Positions 8,807 through 17,371 of a DNA stretch of 64,000 nucleotides are shown here, piece after piece (the first letter of the stretch is position 1; the number at the start of each line of letters is the position of its first letter). Source of the DNA: Paenibacillus sp. FSL R7-0345 (GTDB lineage: Bacteria > Bacillota > Bacilli > Paenibacillales > Paenibacillaceae); the NCBI RefSeq assembly GCF_038595055.1, contig NZ_CP152002.1:6031001-6095000 (forward strand), written 5' to 3'. The notes under the pieces were generated by a model that was not told the DNA's origin, did no database searches, and was given only the letters and a program-made list of their open reading frames with translations. The position numbers were made by a program, and so were the translations under genes.

Positions 8807-9793
8807 TCAAACGTTGCTTGAGTTGCTATCCTGCACCTTTACCGGCCGGCCGCGGAACACCGTAACTACCGCCACCGAGGCAATAATGATAGCGGCTGAT
8901 ATCCAGGTCCCGGCCGTCAGCTGCTCCCCGGCCAATAGCCAGCCAAGCAGAACGGCCACAACCGGATTTACAAAGGCATAGGTTGAGACGAGCGTGGGCT
9001 CGGCATTTTTGAGCAGCCAGATGTAGGCGGTGTATGCAATAACCGAGCCGAATACAACAAGATAGCCAAAGGCGAGGTATGAGCGGCCTGTAATTTGTGC
9101 AATATTCAGCTGGCTCCAGTCTCCGGTGAACACGGAGAAGATCATCAGCAGTACTCCCCCGGTCAGCATTTGCGCCGCCGTGGACATCAGCGGGGAGCCT
9201 GGCAGCCGGGCGCCGCGAGAGTACATCGAGCCCGCAGCCCAGCTGATGGATGCCGCCAGCAGAGCAATGATTCCGATGATGTCAAGGCTCGGCCCTCCTC
9301 CGCTGCCCTGACCCGGCTGCAGTACCAGCACCGCTATGCCCAGAAAGCCCAGCACAATGCCGGCGATAACTCCGGCCCCGGGCCGTTTGCCGCCCCGGCC
9401 GAGCCAGCCTATCAGCAGTATCCAGACAGGGACTGCCGCTACGATCAGCGAAGCCACAGACGAGGACACTCGCTGCTCCGCCCAGGCGACAACACCGTTG
9501 CCGCCAAGCAGCAGCAGTGCGCCGACAATCGCGGCCGAGCGCCATTCCTTAAGCATCGGACGCCGTGCACCGCCCAGCCTGGAGAGGAGATACAGCACAA
9601 CACCTGCTGTGAAGAATCTGGCTCCGGCCATCAGAAAAGGAGGCATGCTCTCAACGGCCACCTTCATTCCGAGATAGGTGCCCCCCCAGAACAGGTAGAC
9701 GGCCACCAGGGCAACGCCGGTTAAGTAGAAGGCTTTGCCGGGTTTGCCTGGCGTATGTGCCGCCTCTGTCTGCATTTTGGCTGTAGGTCTCAT
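8807..9793 (-). CDS. EamA/DMT-family membrane exporter
   Basis: 328 residues with about ten hydrophobic helices in two EamA repeats (about 22-155 and 170-315), the layout of drug/metabolite transporters such as YedA and RhaT relatives. The first repeat opens VYLFWGGTYLGMKVAVESMPP, where the W-G-Y/F-G pattern is typical; the second has the conserved NAEPTLVSTYAFVNPVVAVLLGW-type segment. GGGAGG precedes ATG 9793. The Lrp-type gene upstream on the same strand, 156 bases away, is the likely regulator, suggesting an amino acid or amine export role (inference). Confidence 0.88.
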   Translation of the reverse strand: MRPTAKMQTEAAHTPGKPGKAFYLTGVALVAVYLFWGGTYLGMKVAVESMPPFLMAGARFFTAGVVLYLLSRLGGARRPMLKEWRSAAIVGALLLLGGNGVVAWAEQRVSSSVASLIVAAVPVWILLIGWLGRGGKRPGAGVIAGIVLGFLGIAVLVLQPGQGSGGGPSLDIIGIIALLAASISWAAGSMYSRGARLPGSPLMSTAAQMLTGGVLLMIFSVFTGDWSQLNIAQITGRSYLAFGYLVVFGSVIAYTAYIWLLKNAEPTLVSTYAFVNPVVAVLLGWLLAGEQLTAGTWISAAIIIASVAVVTVFRGRPVKVQDSNSSNV

Positions 9794-9949
9794 TATTATT
9801 ACCTCCCAATTTTTCTGAATTTGGTATGTAAGAAAAATCCTGCTGCAAGTGTCTGTGCAAAAAAATCCGGACTTACACAGCTTAGTGCATTCCCCAGACT
9901 AGGCTGTGAACCCGGATTATTTAATAGATAAGGCTGCTACAGAGGACTT

Positions 9950-10402
9950 CTATTCCCCCTTCAAGCCATCTTCATAAATGGTGGATAACACAAAGGTGGT
10001 TGACGTTTCCTTGACTTCGGGAATTTTGACCATTTCATCAATCAGCTGAGTAATCTGCTCCGGCGAGCCTACCCGCACTTTTAGCATCATGCACCACTCC
10101 CCGGCCATACGCAGACACTCTATCAGCGTCACCCCGGGAATCTGCATGGCCACTATCTGCTCGGCTACCTCCTGGAAGTGGCGGCTGACCACTTTGACCG
10201 AAATAACCACCTTGATTTTCTGATCCAGCCTGCTCCAGTCGACAAGCCCTCTGTAGCCCTTAATGATTCCATTCTTTTCAAGCTTCGCCACCCGCTGATG
10301 GACCGACGGACGCGAAATATGCAGCAGCTTGCCGATCTCCTCATGGGACAGCCTGCCGCTCTTCTCCAGCAGCTTCAGAATACTGATATCCATTTCATCC
10401 AT
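9950..10402 (-). CDS. Lrp/AsnC-family transcriptional regulator
   Basis: 150 residues: an AsnC-type helix-turn-helix at 1-50 (MDEMDISILKLLEKSGRLS, then RPSVHQRVAKLEKNGIIKGY), and a C-terminal RAM/ligand domain (about 65-145) with the GE(W)xMMLKVR strand. Size and layout are standard for Lrp-type regulators that bind amino acids. AGGAGG precedes the ATG. The adjacent DMT exporter on the same strand is the natural target. Confidence 0.9.
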   Translation of the reverse strand: MDEMDISILKLLEKSGRLSHEEIGKLLHISRPSVHQRVAKLEKNGIIKGYRGLVDWSRLDQKIKVVISVKVVSRHFQEVAEQIVAMQIPGVTLIECLRMAGEWCMMLKVRVGSPEQITQLIDEMVKIPEVKETSTTFVLSTIYEDGLKGE

Positions 10403-10422
10403 TACGTCAGCCTCCTGGCCAA

Positions 10423-10450
10423 ATTATAGCATGAATTATTCCGGCGTAAA
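10423..10450 (-). promoter_or_regulatory. Probable sigma-A promoter of the Lrp-type gene
   Basis: Read on the minus strand: -35 TTTACG, 16-base spacer, then an extended -10 (TGC then TATAAT), about 20 bases upstream of the ATG. The -10 is perfect, the -35 moderate. Confidence 0.5.
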
Positions 10451-10739
10451 CGTATCGTAGGCATAGTCAAGCAAACTCCAACGATTCGAAAGATACAATT
10501 CCTAACGGATGCTATATCGTTATCAGAACATCCATAATCCTGAGGTGAAATTACGATTCGTCAGCACGCTGAATAAGTGTTTTTTGTGCATTATAGTTGT
10601 ACAAAGTGAAGCTAACCTGCAAAAGCAGACTGGGGACGGTTCAAATTCCCGCAAAAAAACGGACACAGCATGCCGTGACTCAACGCAGCTTCTCGAGGTC
10701 CCGGCTGCAGGACAGCCGCTCCTCTTCAGGCGTATCTTC

Positions 10740-10930
10740 CGCATGTGCCAAAATCTCCAGCTGCGGAATGTTCCTTCCGATCTGCTGGAAGCAGGCGAGC
10801 TTGACGGGGCCGGCGCTGTGCAGAAATTCTTCCGGATTACCGTGCCGCTGATTTCACCAACCACCCTGTTTCTGTTCGTGGTGCAGATGGTCCAGGCGCT
10901 GCAGGTCTATGATCAGATTAACGTACTGAC
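10740..10930 (+). pseudogene. Remnant of a sugar ABC transporter permease (UgpA/MalF type)
   Basis: The frame reads NVPSDLLEAGELDGAGAVQK followed by FFRITVPLISPTTLFL and VQALQVYDQINVLT. This is the EAA loop and following helix of binding-protein-dependent sugar permeases (usual pattern NVPxDLLEAAxxDGA). The upstream two thirds and the C-terminal end are missing, and there is no start codon or ribosome site in a sensible place. It runs straight into the next remnant at 10931. Confidence 0.7.
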
Positions 10931-11140
10931 ACGGCTGAACAGCTCCAGTGGCTGGAGTTGAAGCTTGGCGGACGAGCTGAAGCGGAGCAGCCCGTCTTTC
11001 TCTTCCTGCATCAGCCGCTGATCAACACCGTGGCCGGCTCGCTTGAAGCGCAGAACTGGTACGGGGTTACACAAGACAAGGAGCTGCGCTCCATTCTGGA
11101 CAAATTCCCGCAGACTCTGCTGTGGTGCGTGGACGCGATT
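10931..11140 (+). pseudogene. Remnant of a metallophosphoesterase
   Basis: In a different frame from the permease remnant the sequence reads TAEQLQWLELKLGGR, then PVFLFLHQPLINTVAGSLEA and YGVTQDKELRSILDKFPQTL. This is the middle of calcineurin-type phosphoesterases (usual LSEEQLxWLExxL...FLHQPL). The expected following TGHTH metal motif is absent and the frame degenerates. No N-terminal half is present. It is a decayed gene joined to the permease remnant, probably by deletion. Confidence 0.6.
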
Positions 11141-11242
11141 TTACCACTGGAACATGGATTGATGCGGCTTGCTTCGAGGTTCCTGCTTTGCTGAAAACTA
11201 ACGGTTAATGCCAGCCGCTTACAACGACATGACTAGAGTAAT

Positions 11243-11285
11243 AAAAAAACAGCGGTCTCTCCTTTCCTTAATGGAGCAACCGCTG
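11243..11285 (-). terminator. Terminator of the OYE-family gene
   Basis: Read leftwards: a CAGCGG(T) stem with a CTCC/GGAG extension and a short loop, followed by seven T. It lies about 30 bases beyond the oxidoreductase stop. Confidence 0.8.
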
Positions 11286-11313
11286 CTTTGCATTGTATCC
11301 TGTAACACCCGGC

Positions 11314-12411
11314 TTAATATAGTACAGCCGCAGCTTCCGGTGTAAACGGCTTAATCTCGTCCAGCCTGCCTTCATGCACCTTCTTCGCCCACGCCGGATC
11401 GCCGAGCAGCGCGCGGCCTACAGCCACCAGATCGAATTCCTGCTGCTCCAGCTTCTCTTTCAGTATGCCGTAATTAACGGAGCTGTCCTCCCCGTCACCT
11501 GCTATGCCTACGGAGCCGACAGCAATGGTCGTCTTGCCGCTGAGCTTCTTCACCCAGCCTGCCAGGCTGAGCTCTGATCCGGCAAACGCCGGCTCGTTGA
11601 TGCGGCGGGTTGAAACATGAAAAATATCTACTCCCGCTTCAACCAGTACCTTCAGGAACTGCTCCAGCTGCTCCGGCGTTTCCCATAGCTTCGCAGTGTA
11701 GTCCGCCATTTTCCATTGCGACAGCCGTATCGAGACCGGATACTCCGGCCCCACCGCAGCACGTACAGCCCGCACTACCTCCGCCGCAAAGGTGGTGCGC
11801 TGCAGACCATCGCCTCCGTAACGGTCCGTGCGCCGGTTTGTTTTTGCCCAAAAGAACTGGTCAATCAGAAAACCGTGCGCCCCGTGCAGCTCGATCCCGT
11901 CAAAGCCGACCCGCTGCGCATGCTCAGCCGCTTCCGCAAATGCCCGGATCACTTCGGCAATCTCCGTTTCAGTCATCGGCTCACTCACTTGCTTGCCTTC
12001 AAGATCAAGCCCTGAGGGTCCGAGAGACCTGGCGTGCGGATTAGGCCCCGTGCCTTCGGGCCGGATCATCCCCATATGCACCAGCTGCGGGAAAATCGTG
12101 CCCCCCGCTTCGTGCACCAACCGCACTACTCTGCCCCAGCCTGCCAAAGCCGCCTCCCCGAACATATCCGGTAATCTGGACTCACTCGCCGCTGCCGGGT
12201 GGCCGATAACCGCCCCCTCTGTAATCACAAGTCCGACTTCATTCTCCGCTCGACGGCTATAGTACGCAGCTACATCCTCTCCCGGCACTCCGTCCGGCGA
12301 AAAAGCCCGCGCCATCGGTGACATGACAATCCGGTTAGGTATCGTTAATCGCCGAACCTTATAGGGCTCAAACAAGGCTTCCAATGCTTGTGTCTGCTGC
12401 TCATTCCTCAA
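11314..12411 (-). CDS. Old yellow enzyme family NADH:flavin oxidoreductase
   Basis: 365 residues, FMN-dependent TIM barrel. Visible motifs: IPNRIVMSPMAR at the N-terminus, ITEGAVI, the substrate-binding HGAHGFLIDQFF and following NRRTDRYGG, and the C-terminal FMN-phosphate region AVGSVGIAG... DLVAVGRALLGDPAW. These are diagnostic of the OYE/12-oxophytodienoate reductase group, which reduces activated C=C bonds. The frame is open further upstream, but TTG 12411 is chosen because GGGAGG lies about 8 bases before it and homologues begin close to LFEPYK. The gene is divergent from the TetR gene at 12650, a common arrangement for electrophile-responsive repressors and their reductases. Confidence 0.88.
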   Translation of the reverse strand: MRNEQQTQALEALFEPYKVRRLTIPNRIVMSPMARAFSPDGVPGEDVAAYYSRRAENEVGLVITEGAVIGHPAAASESRLPDMFGEAALAGWGRVVRLVHEAGGTIFPQLVHMGMIRPEGTGPNPHARSLGPSGLDLEGKQVSEPMTETEIAEVIRAFAEAAEHAQRVGFDGIELHGAHGFLIDQFFWAKTNRRTDRYGGDGLQRTTFAAEVVRAVRAAVGPEYPVSIRLSQWKMADYTAKLWETPEQLEQFLKVLVEAGVDIFHVSTRRINEPAFAGSELSLAGWVKKLSGKTTIAVGSVGIAGDGEDSSVNYGILKEKLEQQEFDLVAVGRALLGDPAWAKKVHEGRLDEIKPFTPEAAAVLY

Positions 12412-12582
12412 TTGCAACGCCTCCCAGAACTTCCGGGTCCTCGCCCGGGGTATTTTCCCAAGCCGTTTACGGCGGGATCTGTAAGCAAGCTTACCAATCA
12501 GACAGCCCCCCAACAACCGACAATCCCGCCGGAATGTTGCTTAAGCGAAGCCCTTGGACAATTGTCGGAAAAAAAGAAACGT

Positions 12583-12611
12583 TTGTTGTCACACTGGCTC
12601 ATGATTATAAT
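12583..12611 (+). promoter_or_regulatory. Probable sigma-A promoter of the TetR gene
   Basis: -35 TTGTTG, 17-base spacer, -10 TATAAT, 38 bases before ATG 12650. It lies in the divergent gap between the OYE gene and the TetR gene, where an autoregulatory operator would be expected. Confidence 0.5.
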
Positions 12612-12649
12612 TAGAAGAATCTTTTGACACCAGAAAGGAATGTTCATTG

Positions 12650-13243
12650 ATGGCTAATGTACTATCCCCTAATCCGACCGATCCGCGTGTGATCCGGACA
12701 CGGCAGCTGATTCTGGACGCCTTCCTCCGCCTGCTGAATACCAAGGATTTCAACCAGATTACGATCAGTGATATAACCAGTAACGCAACTATTAACAGGG
12801 CTACGTTCTATGCCCATTTTGCCGATAAATACGCGCTGCTTGAAGCTATGCTGTCCAGTGCTTTTACAACCCTGGTCGTCCAGAAGCTGGAGGCAGAAGC
12901 CCCGCTGACCGGGCAGACCCTTCTGGAGCTTATTGTGGCCCTGTGCGCTTACCACGAATCAAGCCAGCATTGCGTCAAGAAATATGATTCCGTGGCACTG
13001 CTGATTGAAGAAAATATTAAGCTCCAGCTGGAACAGCTCCTTCTCCGGCTGCTTGGCAGAACGGCGGGCACACCGGTCTCATCCAAAGAATTAGGCTCCG
13101 CCGCAACGCTGCTAAGCTGGTCCATCTATGGGGTCACCTACCGCTGGAATCAGGATGGCCGGACAGAAGCGCCTGCCGAGCTGGCCAAGCGCGTTAGCCC
13201 GTTTATTATCGGAGGAATCTCCCATTTGCATAGTATCACATAA
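12650..13243 (+). CDS. TetR/AcrR-family transcriptional regulator
   Basis: 197 residues. The N-terminal TetR helix-turn-helix is clear: TRQLILDAFLRLLNTKDFNQ, ITISDITSNATINRATFYAHF, DKYALLEAML. The C-terminal ligand domain is typical in length and unspecific. ATG 12650 is preferred over TTG 12647; AGAAAGGA precedes it. Divergent from the OYE-family oxidoreductase gene, which it probably represses. Confidence 0.88.
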   Translation: MANVLSPNPTDPRVIRTRQLILDAFLRLLNTKDFNQITISDITSNATINRATFYAHFADKYALLEAMLSSAFTTLVVQKLEAEAPLTGQTLLELIVALCAYHESSQHCVKKYDSVALLIEENIKLQLEQLLLRLLGRTAGTPVSSKELGSAATLLSWSIYGVTYRWNQDGRTEAPAELAKRVSPFIIGGISHLHSIT

Positions 13244-13281
13244 AAAAAGGCCCCCGGTGATGGTTCACAGGGATAGCCTCT
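13243..13281 (-). terminator. Probable terminator of the met operon
   Basis: Read leftwards: AGGC-TAT-CCC paired with GGG-GGCCT across a 14-base loop, followed by seven T. It is just beyond the metQ stop; the stem is interrupted, so strength is moderate. Confidence 0.5.
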
Positions 13282-13292
13282 TTCATTACATG

Positions 13293-14147
13293 TTATTTAA
13301 AAGCCGGCAGAGCGATGTCTGCATAATTATCCTCCAGGAACTTCTTCACCTCAGGGCCGCTGATGCGTTTTGCAAGCTTCTGGATGGCATCGGAACCCTG
13401 GTTATCTTCGCGGGCTACAAGCGTAATGGTGAACTCGGAATCCTCACGTTCGGTAATCAGCGCATCCTTCTTCGGAGTCAGGCCAAGCGGACTGGCATAA
13501 GCCGGGGTCATTGCCACCAGATCGCCGTCATCCAGCATCCGGGCCAGCATCAGCAGATCGACTTCCTCGAACTTGAAGTTCTTCGGATTTTCCGTAATAT
13601 CCGCCTGGGTTGCTGTGATGCCTACTCCATCCTTAAGCTTGATCAGACCGGCATCGGCAAACATCTGCAGCGAACGTCCGATATTCGACGGGTCATTGGC
13701 CATTACCAGCTTCGCGCCTTCCGGCAGCTCCTCGATGGATTTGTACTTTTTGGAATATCCGCCGTAGATCGCATCATACACAGGCTGTACCGGAACGAGG
13801 TTCGAGCCCTTACTGTCATTGAACTGCGTCATGTAAGGCACATGCTGGAAAAAGTTCGCGTCCACTTCCTTGTTCGCCAGCGCCTCATTCGGCTGTACAT
13901 TGTCGGACAATACGACGATCTCCATATCCACCCCATCTTCAAGCAGCAGCGGTTTTACAATATCAAGAATATCGGTCATCGGGGGAATCAGCGTTGCTAC
14001 CTTGATTTTCACGGGTTCTGAACTTGCAGCTGTTGCCGCCGGTGCCTCTGTAGCTTCAGTAGTATTTTGAGCATTGTTAGTGTTGTTACCACAGCCTGCA
14101 GCAATCAGGACGAACAGCATCAGCATCGCAATCATGGACTTTTTCAT
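13293..14147 (-). CDS. metQ: Methionine-binding lipoprotein MetQ (NlpA family)
   Basis: 284 residues with a lipoprotein signal peptide (lipobox LIAAGC, Cys19) and an Ala/Thr/Glu linker, then an NlpA/MetQ solute-binding domain: VKIKVATLIPPMTDIL, NEALANKEVDANFFQHVPYM (the NxxDAN(F/L)FQHxPY pattern is diagnostic) and LVPVQPVYDAIYGGYSKKYK. Anchored outside the membrane, it delivers D/L-methionine or a related sulfur compound to MetNI. Third gene of the metN-metI-metQ order. Confidence 0.9.
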   Translation of the reverse strand: MKKSMIAMLMLFVLIAAGCGNNTNNAQNTTEATEAPAATAASSEPVKIKVATLIPPMTDILDIVKPLLLEDGVDMEIVVLSDNVQPNEALANKEVDANFFQHVPYMTQFNDSKGSNLVPVQPVYDAIYGGYSKKYKSIEELPEGAKLVMANDPSNIGRSLQMFADAGLIKLKDGVGITATQADITENPKNFKFEEVDLLMLARMLDDGDLVAMTPAYASPLGLTPKKDALITEREDSEFTITLVAREDNQGSDAIQKLAKRISGPEVKKFLEDNYADIALPAFK

Positions 14148-14229
14148 TGTTTTTCAATAACCCCCATTGTTTATATTTGGATTTCAAAATAGTACAGCCT
14201 GCACATTCCGACTTCAGTCTTTCCTTAAA

Positions 14230-14892
14230 TCAGCGCTTATCCAGCAGTCTTGCCACGGTACTTCCGGTGAACTGGATCAGCTGCACGAGCACAATCATAA
14301 CGACGATGGCGTATACCATCACTTCTGTCTCAAACCGCTGGTACCCGTAACGGATGGCAAAATCGCCCACACCCCCGCCGCCAACCACACCCATCACCGT
14401 TGAAAAAGAGATAAAGCTGATCGTTGAGGCCGTGAGTCCGAGCACCAGGCCCGAGCGCGCTTCCACATACAGAAACTTGAAAATCAGTTCCAGCTTTGAT
14501 GCCCCCATCGACAGGGCCGCCTCAATTGTACCCCTGGGAACCTCCAGCAGGGACTGCTCCACCAGACGCGCATAGTAGGCAACGGCGACCACGGATAGAG
14601 GCACCGTCGATGCGACTGTTCCGATAGCGGTTCCAACCAGAAAGCGGGTTACCGGAATCAGCGCCACCACCAGCAGCAGGAACGGGAAGGAGCGGACCAC
14701 ATTGACGATGCTGTTCAGCACCAGCGACAGGCTGCGGTTCTCATAAAGCTGTCCCTTGCGGCAAAAATACAGCAGCGTCCCCAGCGGAAGCCCGACCAGC
14801 AAAGCCGCCAAAATCGAAATTCCGACCATGACAAAGGTTTCACCGATGGACTCCCACATCAAATCCTGGTATTTCAGCATGCTTTCCCACAT
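14230..14892 (-). CDS. metI: Methionine ABC transporter permease MetI
   Basis: 220 residues with five hydrophobic helices and the MetI EAA loop (EQSLLEVPRGTIEAALSMGA). The ATG at 14892 overlaps the metN stop (TAATG), indicating coupling. Length and order match MetI of the methionine uptake transporter family. Confidence 0.92.
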   Translation of the reverse strand: MWESMLKYQDLMWESIGETFVMVGISILAALLVGLPLGTLLYFCRKGQLYENRSLSLVLNSIVNVVRSFPFLLLVVALIPVTRFLVGTAIGTVASTVPLSVVAVAYYARLVEQSLLEVPRGTIEAALSMGASKLELIFKFLYVEARSGLVLGLTASTISFISFSTVMGVVGGGGVGDFAIRYGYQRFETEVMVYAIVVMIVLVQLIQFTGSTVARLLDKR

Positions 14893-15647
14893 TATCGCCC
14901 ACCTGCCTTGCCGGTAATCTGCTCGCGGTAGGAGCCGGTATGCCCCGAAGGCGGAAGGAACCCGTTCTCTTCCCGGGAAAAGGAATCCACGATCCTCCCG
15001 CCCTCCATGACGGAGACCTCAGTGCAGATACTGCGCACCACATCCAGCTCATGGGTTACGATAACGATCGTTACGCCGAGCGCGGAGTTAATATGCTTCA
15101 GCACGCTGAGGATATCCGCCGTGGTGACCGGATCCAGCGCAGAGGTCGGCTCGTCGCACAGCAGCAGCTGCGGGCTGTTCGCCAGGGCGCGGGCAATCGC
15201 TACCCGCTGCCGTTGTCCGCCGCTGAGCCGGGCGGGATACTGCTCCGCTTTATCGGACAGGCCGACAAAATCGAGCACCTCGGCCACCCGCTTCTGCCGC
15301 TCGCCCTTGGGCACGCGGGCCAGCTCCAGCGGAATCGCCACATTGCGGCTGACAGTAGCATTGGCGACAAGATTGAAGTGCTGAAAGATCATGCCGATCT
15401 TCTGCCGCTCCCGGCGCAGCTCTTTCTCTGTTAATGCTGTCAGCTCCTTGCCGCCTGCCGTCACAACGCCTTTGTCGGGACGCTCCAGCAGATTCATCAG
15501 GCGCAGCAGCGTCGACTTGCCGGCTCCGCTGGCCCCGATAATCCCGTGGACTGAAGCCGGTTTCACCGAAAGCGATACGTCCCGGACCGCATAGTGACTG
15601 CCTTCCTTCAGTTCGAAGCTTTTACTTACTCCGCTCAGCGCTAAAAT
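14892..15647 (-). CDS. metN: Methionine ABC transporter ATPase MetN, atypical start
   Basis: ABC ATPase with Walker A GASGAGKST, signature LSGGQRQRVAIARAL, Walker B LLCDEPTSALD and switch His in VTHELDVV. The first ATG/GTG/TTG codon in frame is GTG 15566, which would remove the first strand. The frame upstream reads LALSGVSKSFELKEGSHYAV, exactly the expected MetN N-terminus, back to an ATT at 15645-15647 that has a GGAGAGGGG ribosome site about nine bases before it. No ATG, GTG or TTG occurs between the upstream stop and 15566. I therefore propose an AUU start (251 residues) or a recently lost start codon. The C-terminal ACT-like NIL domain of many MetN proteins is absent, so this is the short form. 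Confidence 0.8.
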   Translation of the reverse strand: MLALSGVSKSFELKEGSHYAVRDVSLSVKPASVHGIIGASGAGKSTLLRLMNLLERPDKGVVTAGGKELTALTEKELRRERQKIGMIFQHFNLVANATVSRNVAIPLELARVPKGERQKRVAEVLDFVGLSDKAEQYPARLSGGQRQRVAIARALANSPQLLLCDEPTSALDPVTTADILSVLKHINSALGVTIVIVTHELDVVRSICTEVSVMEGGRIVDSFSREENGFLPPSGHTGSYREQITGKAGGR

Positions 15648-16065
15648 CGTATTCCGCCCCTCTCCGGACTTACTGATAATAAAGCTTGTTCCCCCGTAAA
15701 GTGTACTACAACTATTTTAAAACTGTTTTATTAAAAATCTCTTTAAATAATAAGGCATAACCTTCACTGTGTCATCATTTATTTTGAAAATGATATATCA
15801 GACCTACTGGAGGAATACCTTCTTCTAAGGATGTGCGGCTGGAGTTAAAATTATCCTGCTGCTTTGAAGTAGGTCAAACCTCGGTGCGCGGTCAGCTTTA
15901 TTGGTGGTGGCTGCTTTATAGCCGGGGGCCGGCAAATTAAAGGGGGTTTTCCTTTGATGGCGGGCTTGAGGCGGGATTCTGGGGTGTATTAATGGGATTT
16001 TTCCCTTTAACGACCGCTCCCAGCCAGCTTTAGGCTTATGGCAAAGTTACTTAACTGCATAAACA
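15648..16065. other. Intergenic region upstream of metN, with a palindromic repeat
   Basis: No gene seen. I looked for a SAM (S-box) or T-box leader on the metN strand and found neither. An inverted repeat TTAAAGGG (15937-15944) / CCCTTTAA (16003-16010) encloses about 58 bases and is followed by CGACCGCT, a sequence also found at the edge of the palindrome at 49.7 kb; it may be a short mobile or regulatory repeat. Confidence 0.5.
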
Positions 16066-16100
16066 AAGCAGCGGTCCCATAAACCGGAGACCGCTGCTTA
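16062..16100 (-). terminator. Terminator of the xylan-utilisation operon
   Basis: Read leftwards: AAGCAGCGGTCTCC paired with GGGACCGCTGCTT, eight-base loop, followed by TGTTT. It lies about 160 bases beyond the GH10 stop, the last gene of the operon. Confidence 0.7.
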
Positions 16101-16261
16101 GCTTGTATAGCTTCTCTAACTAAATAATGTGCTTCATTCGGATTAATGATAAGACGTTGAAAACCCATACAGTTACTTTAACAAATCCGATCACGCCTCA
16201 TTCAGAGTAATAGCACAACGCCGGATGACTCCGCTTACTTGGCTAATTGTGACTCAGCGGC

Positions 16262-17272
16262 TCAGCGGCTGCGCGCAGCAAGCCGCTCGAATGCGGGCTT
16301 TGGCCTGTGCTGTTCGTCGAACAGGAACGGCCAGTTTTTCCGTCCGCGGACAGGGAAGTTGTCCAGCCAGGTGTAATCGTCCGCTGCCCCCCAGAAGGTG
16401 ACGGACGAGATGACCTGCCGGTATTCCCGCAGCAGCCGGAATACCGCCTCATACCGCTCCGCCTGGAGCTCCAGCAGCTCCGGCGGCGGGCTTGTCAGGT
16501 CCGTCCGCTTATCGTCGAAGCGGAACAAGGACATGTCCAGCTCGGTAAGCTGCAGCTGCAGTCCGAGCGAAGCGTACTTCTCGATCGCTGCCCGGATGTC
16601 ATCCAGTGCCGGATCGTACAGATTCCAGTGTGCCTGCAGGCCGGCACCGTGAACAGGGACTCCCTGCTCCAGCAGCGACTTCAGCAGCGCATATATTTTG
16701 TCGCGCTTCTGCGGGTGCGACTCATTGTAGTCGTTATAGAACAGCAGCGCCTGCGGATCAGCCTCATGGGTATATTCAAACGCCTTGGCAATAAACTCGG
16801 GGCCGGCAATCTCCAGCCACTTGGATGGCCGCAGCAGCTCAGGGCCTTCATCGGCAATGACCTCATTAACCACATCCCAGGCATAAATCTGCCCCCGGTA
16901 ACGTCCGACAACTGTATCAATATGCGACTTCAGGCGTGACAGCAGAAGCTCCTTGCTCACTGCCTCGCCAGCTCCATCCGTAAATAACCAGTCACTTGTC
17001 TGGTTATGCCACACCAGTGTATGACCCCGCATCGCCAGCCCGTGCCCCCGGGCAAAAGCCGCCAGCTCGTCCGCCTGATCAAAGGTGTACACCTCCTCCT
17101 GCGGGTGCACACTCTCAAATTTCATCTCATTCTCGGCGGTGATACTATTGAAATGATAGGCGAGCAGCTGCTCCTGCGAGCGGATCGTCAGCGGATTTAC
17201 CGCTGCGCCGATCTTAAAATCATCAGTAAACATGCCCTTTAAAGACGGCCCGTTAAAGCTGTTATTTCCCAT
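16262..17272 (-). CDS. GH10 endo-1,4-beta-xylanase, intracellular type
   Basis: 336 residues from ATG 17272, chosen for the GGGAGG about 10 bases upstream (the frame extends 13 codons further without a ribosome site). GH10 landmarks: TAENEMKFE, RGHTLVWHNQ, acid/base E137 in WDVVNE, YNDYN, GLQAHW, nucleophile E244 in TELD, and FWGAADDYTWL. There is no signal peptide and no carbohydrate-binding module, so it probably acts in the cytoplasm on imported xylo-oligosaccharides or aldouronates, like XynA2 of the Paenibacillus aldouronate cluster. Last gene of the leftward operon. Confidence 0.92.
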   Translation of the reverse strand: MGNNSFNGPSLKGMFTDDFKIGAAVNPLTIRSQEQLLAYHFNSITAENEMKFESVHPQEEVYTFDQADELAAFARGHGLAMRGHTLVWHNQTSDWLFTDGAGEAVSKELLLSRLKSHIDTVVGRYRGQIYAWDVVNEVIADEGPELLRPSKWLEIAGPEFIAKAFEYTHEADPQALLFYNDYNESHPQKRDKIYALLKSLLEQGVPVHGAGLQAHWNLYDPALDDIRAAIEKYASLGLQLQLTELDMSLFRFDDKRTDLTSPPPELLELQAERYEAVFRLLREYRQVISSVTFWGAADDYTWLDNFPVRGRKNWPFLFDEQHRPKPAFERLAARSR

Positions 17273-17371
17273 CCCTGGCAGCCTCCCAAAAAATAAAATT
17301 TCAGCCCTCACCCTGCGTAAATAGTAAACCTCCAGCGGTCTTCCCTCTGCAGATTCAATAGATGCTCCAAC

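Noticed and set aside
15648..16060. SAM (S-box) riboswitch or T-box leader before metN
   Set aside because: Looked for the conserved core words on the minus strand and found none.
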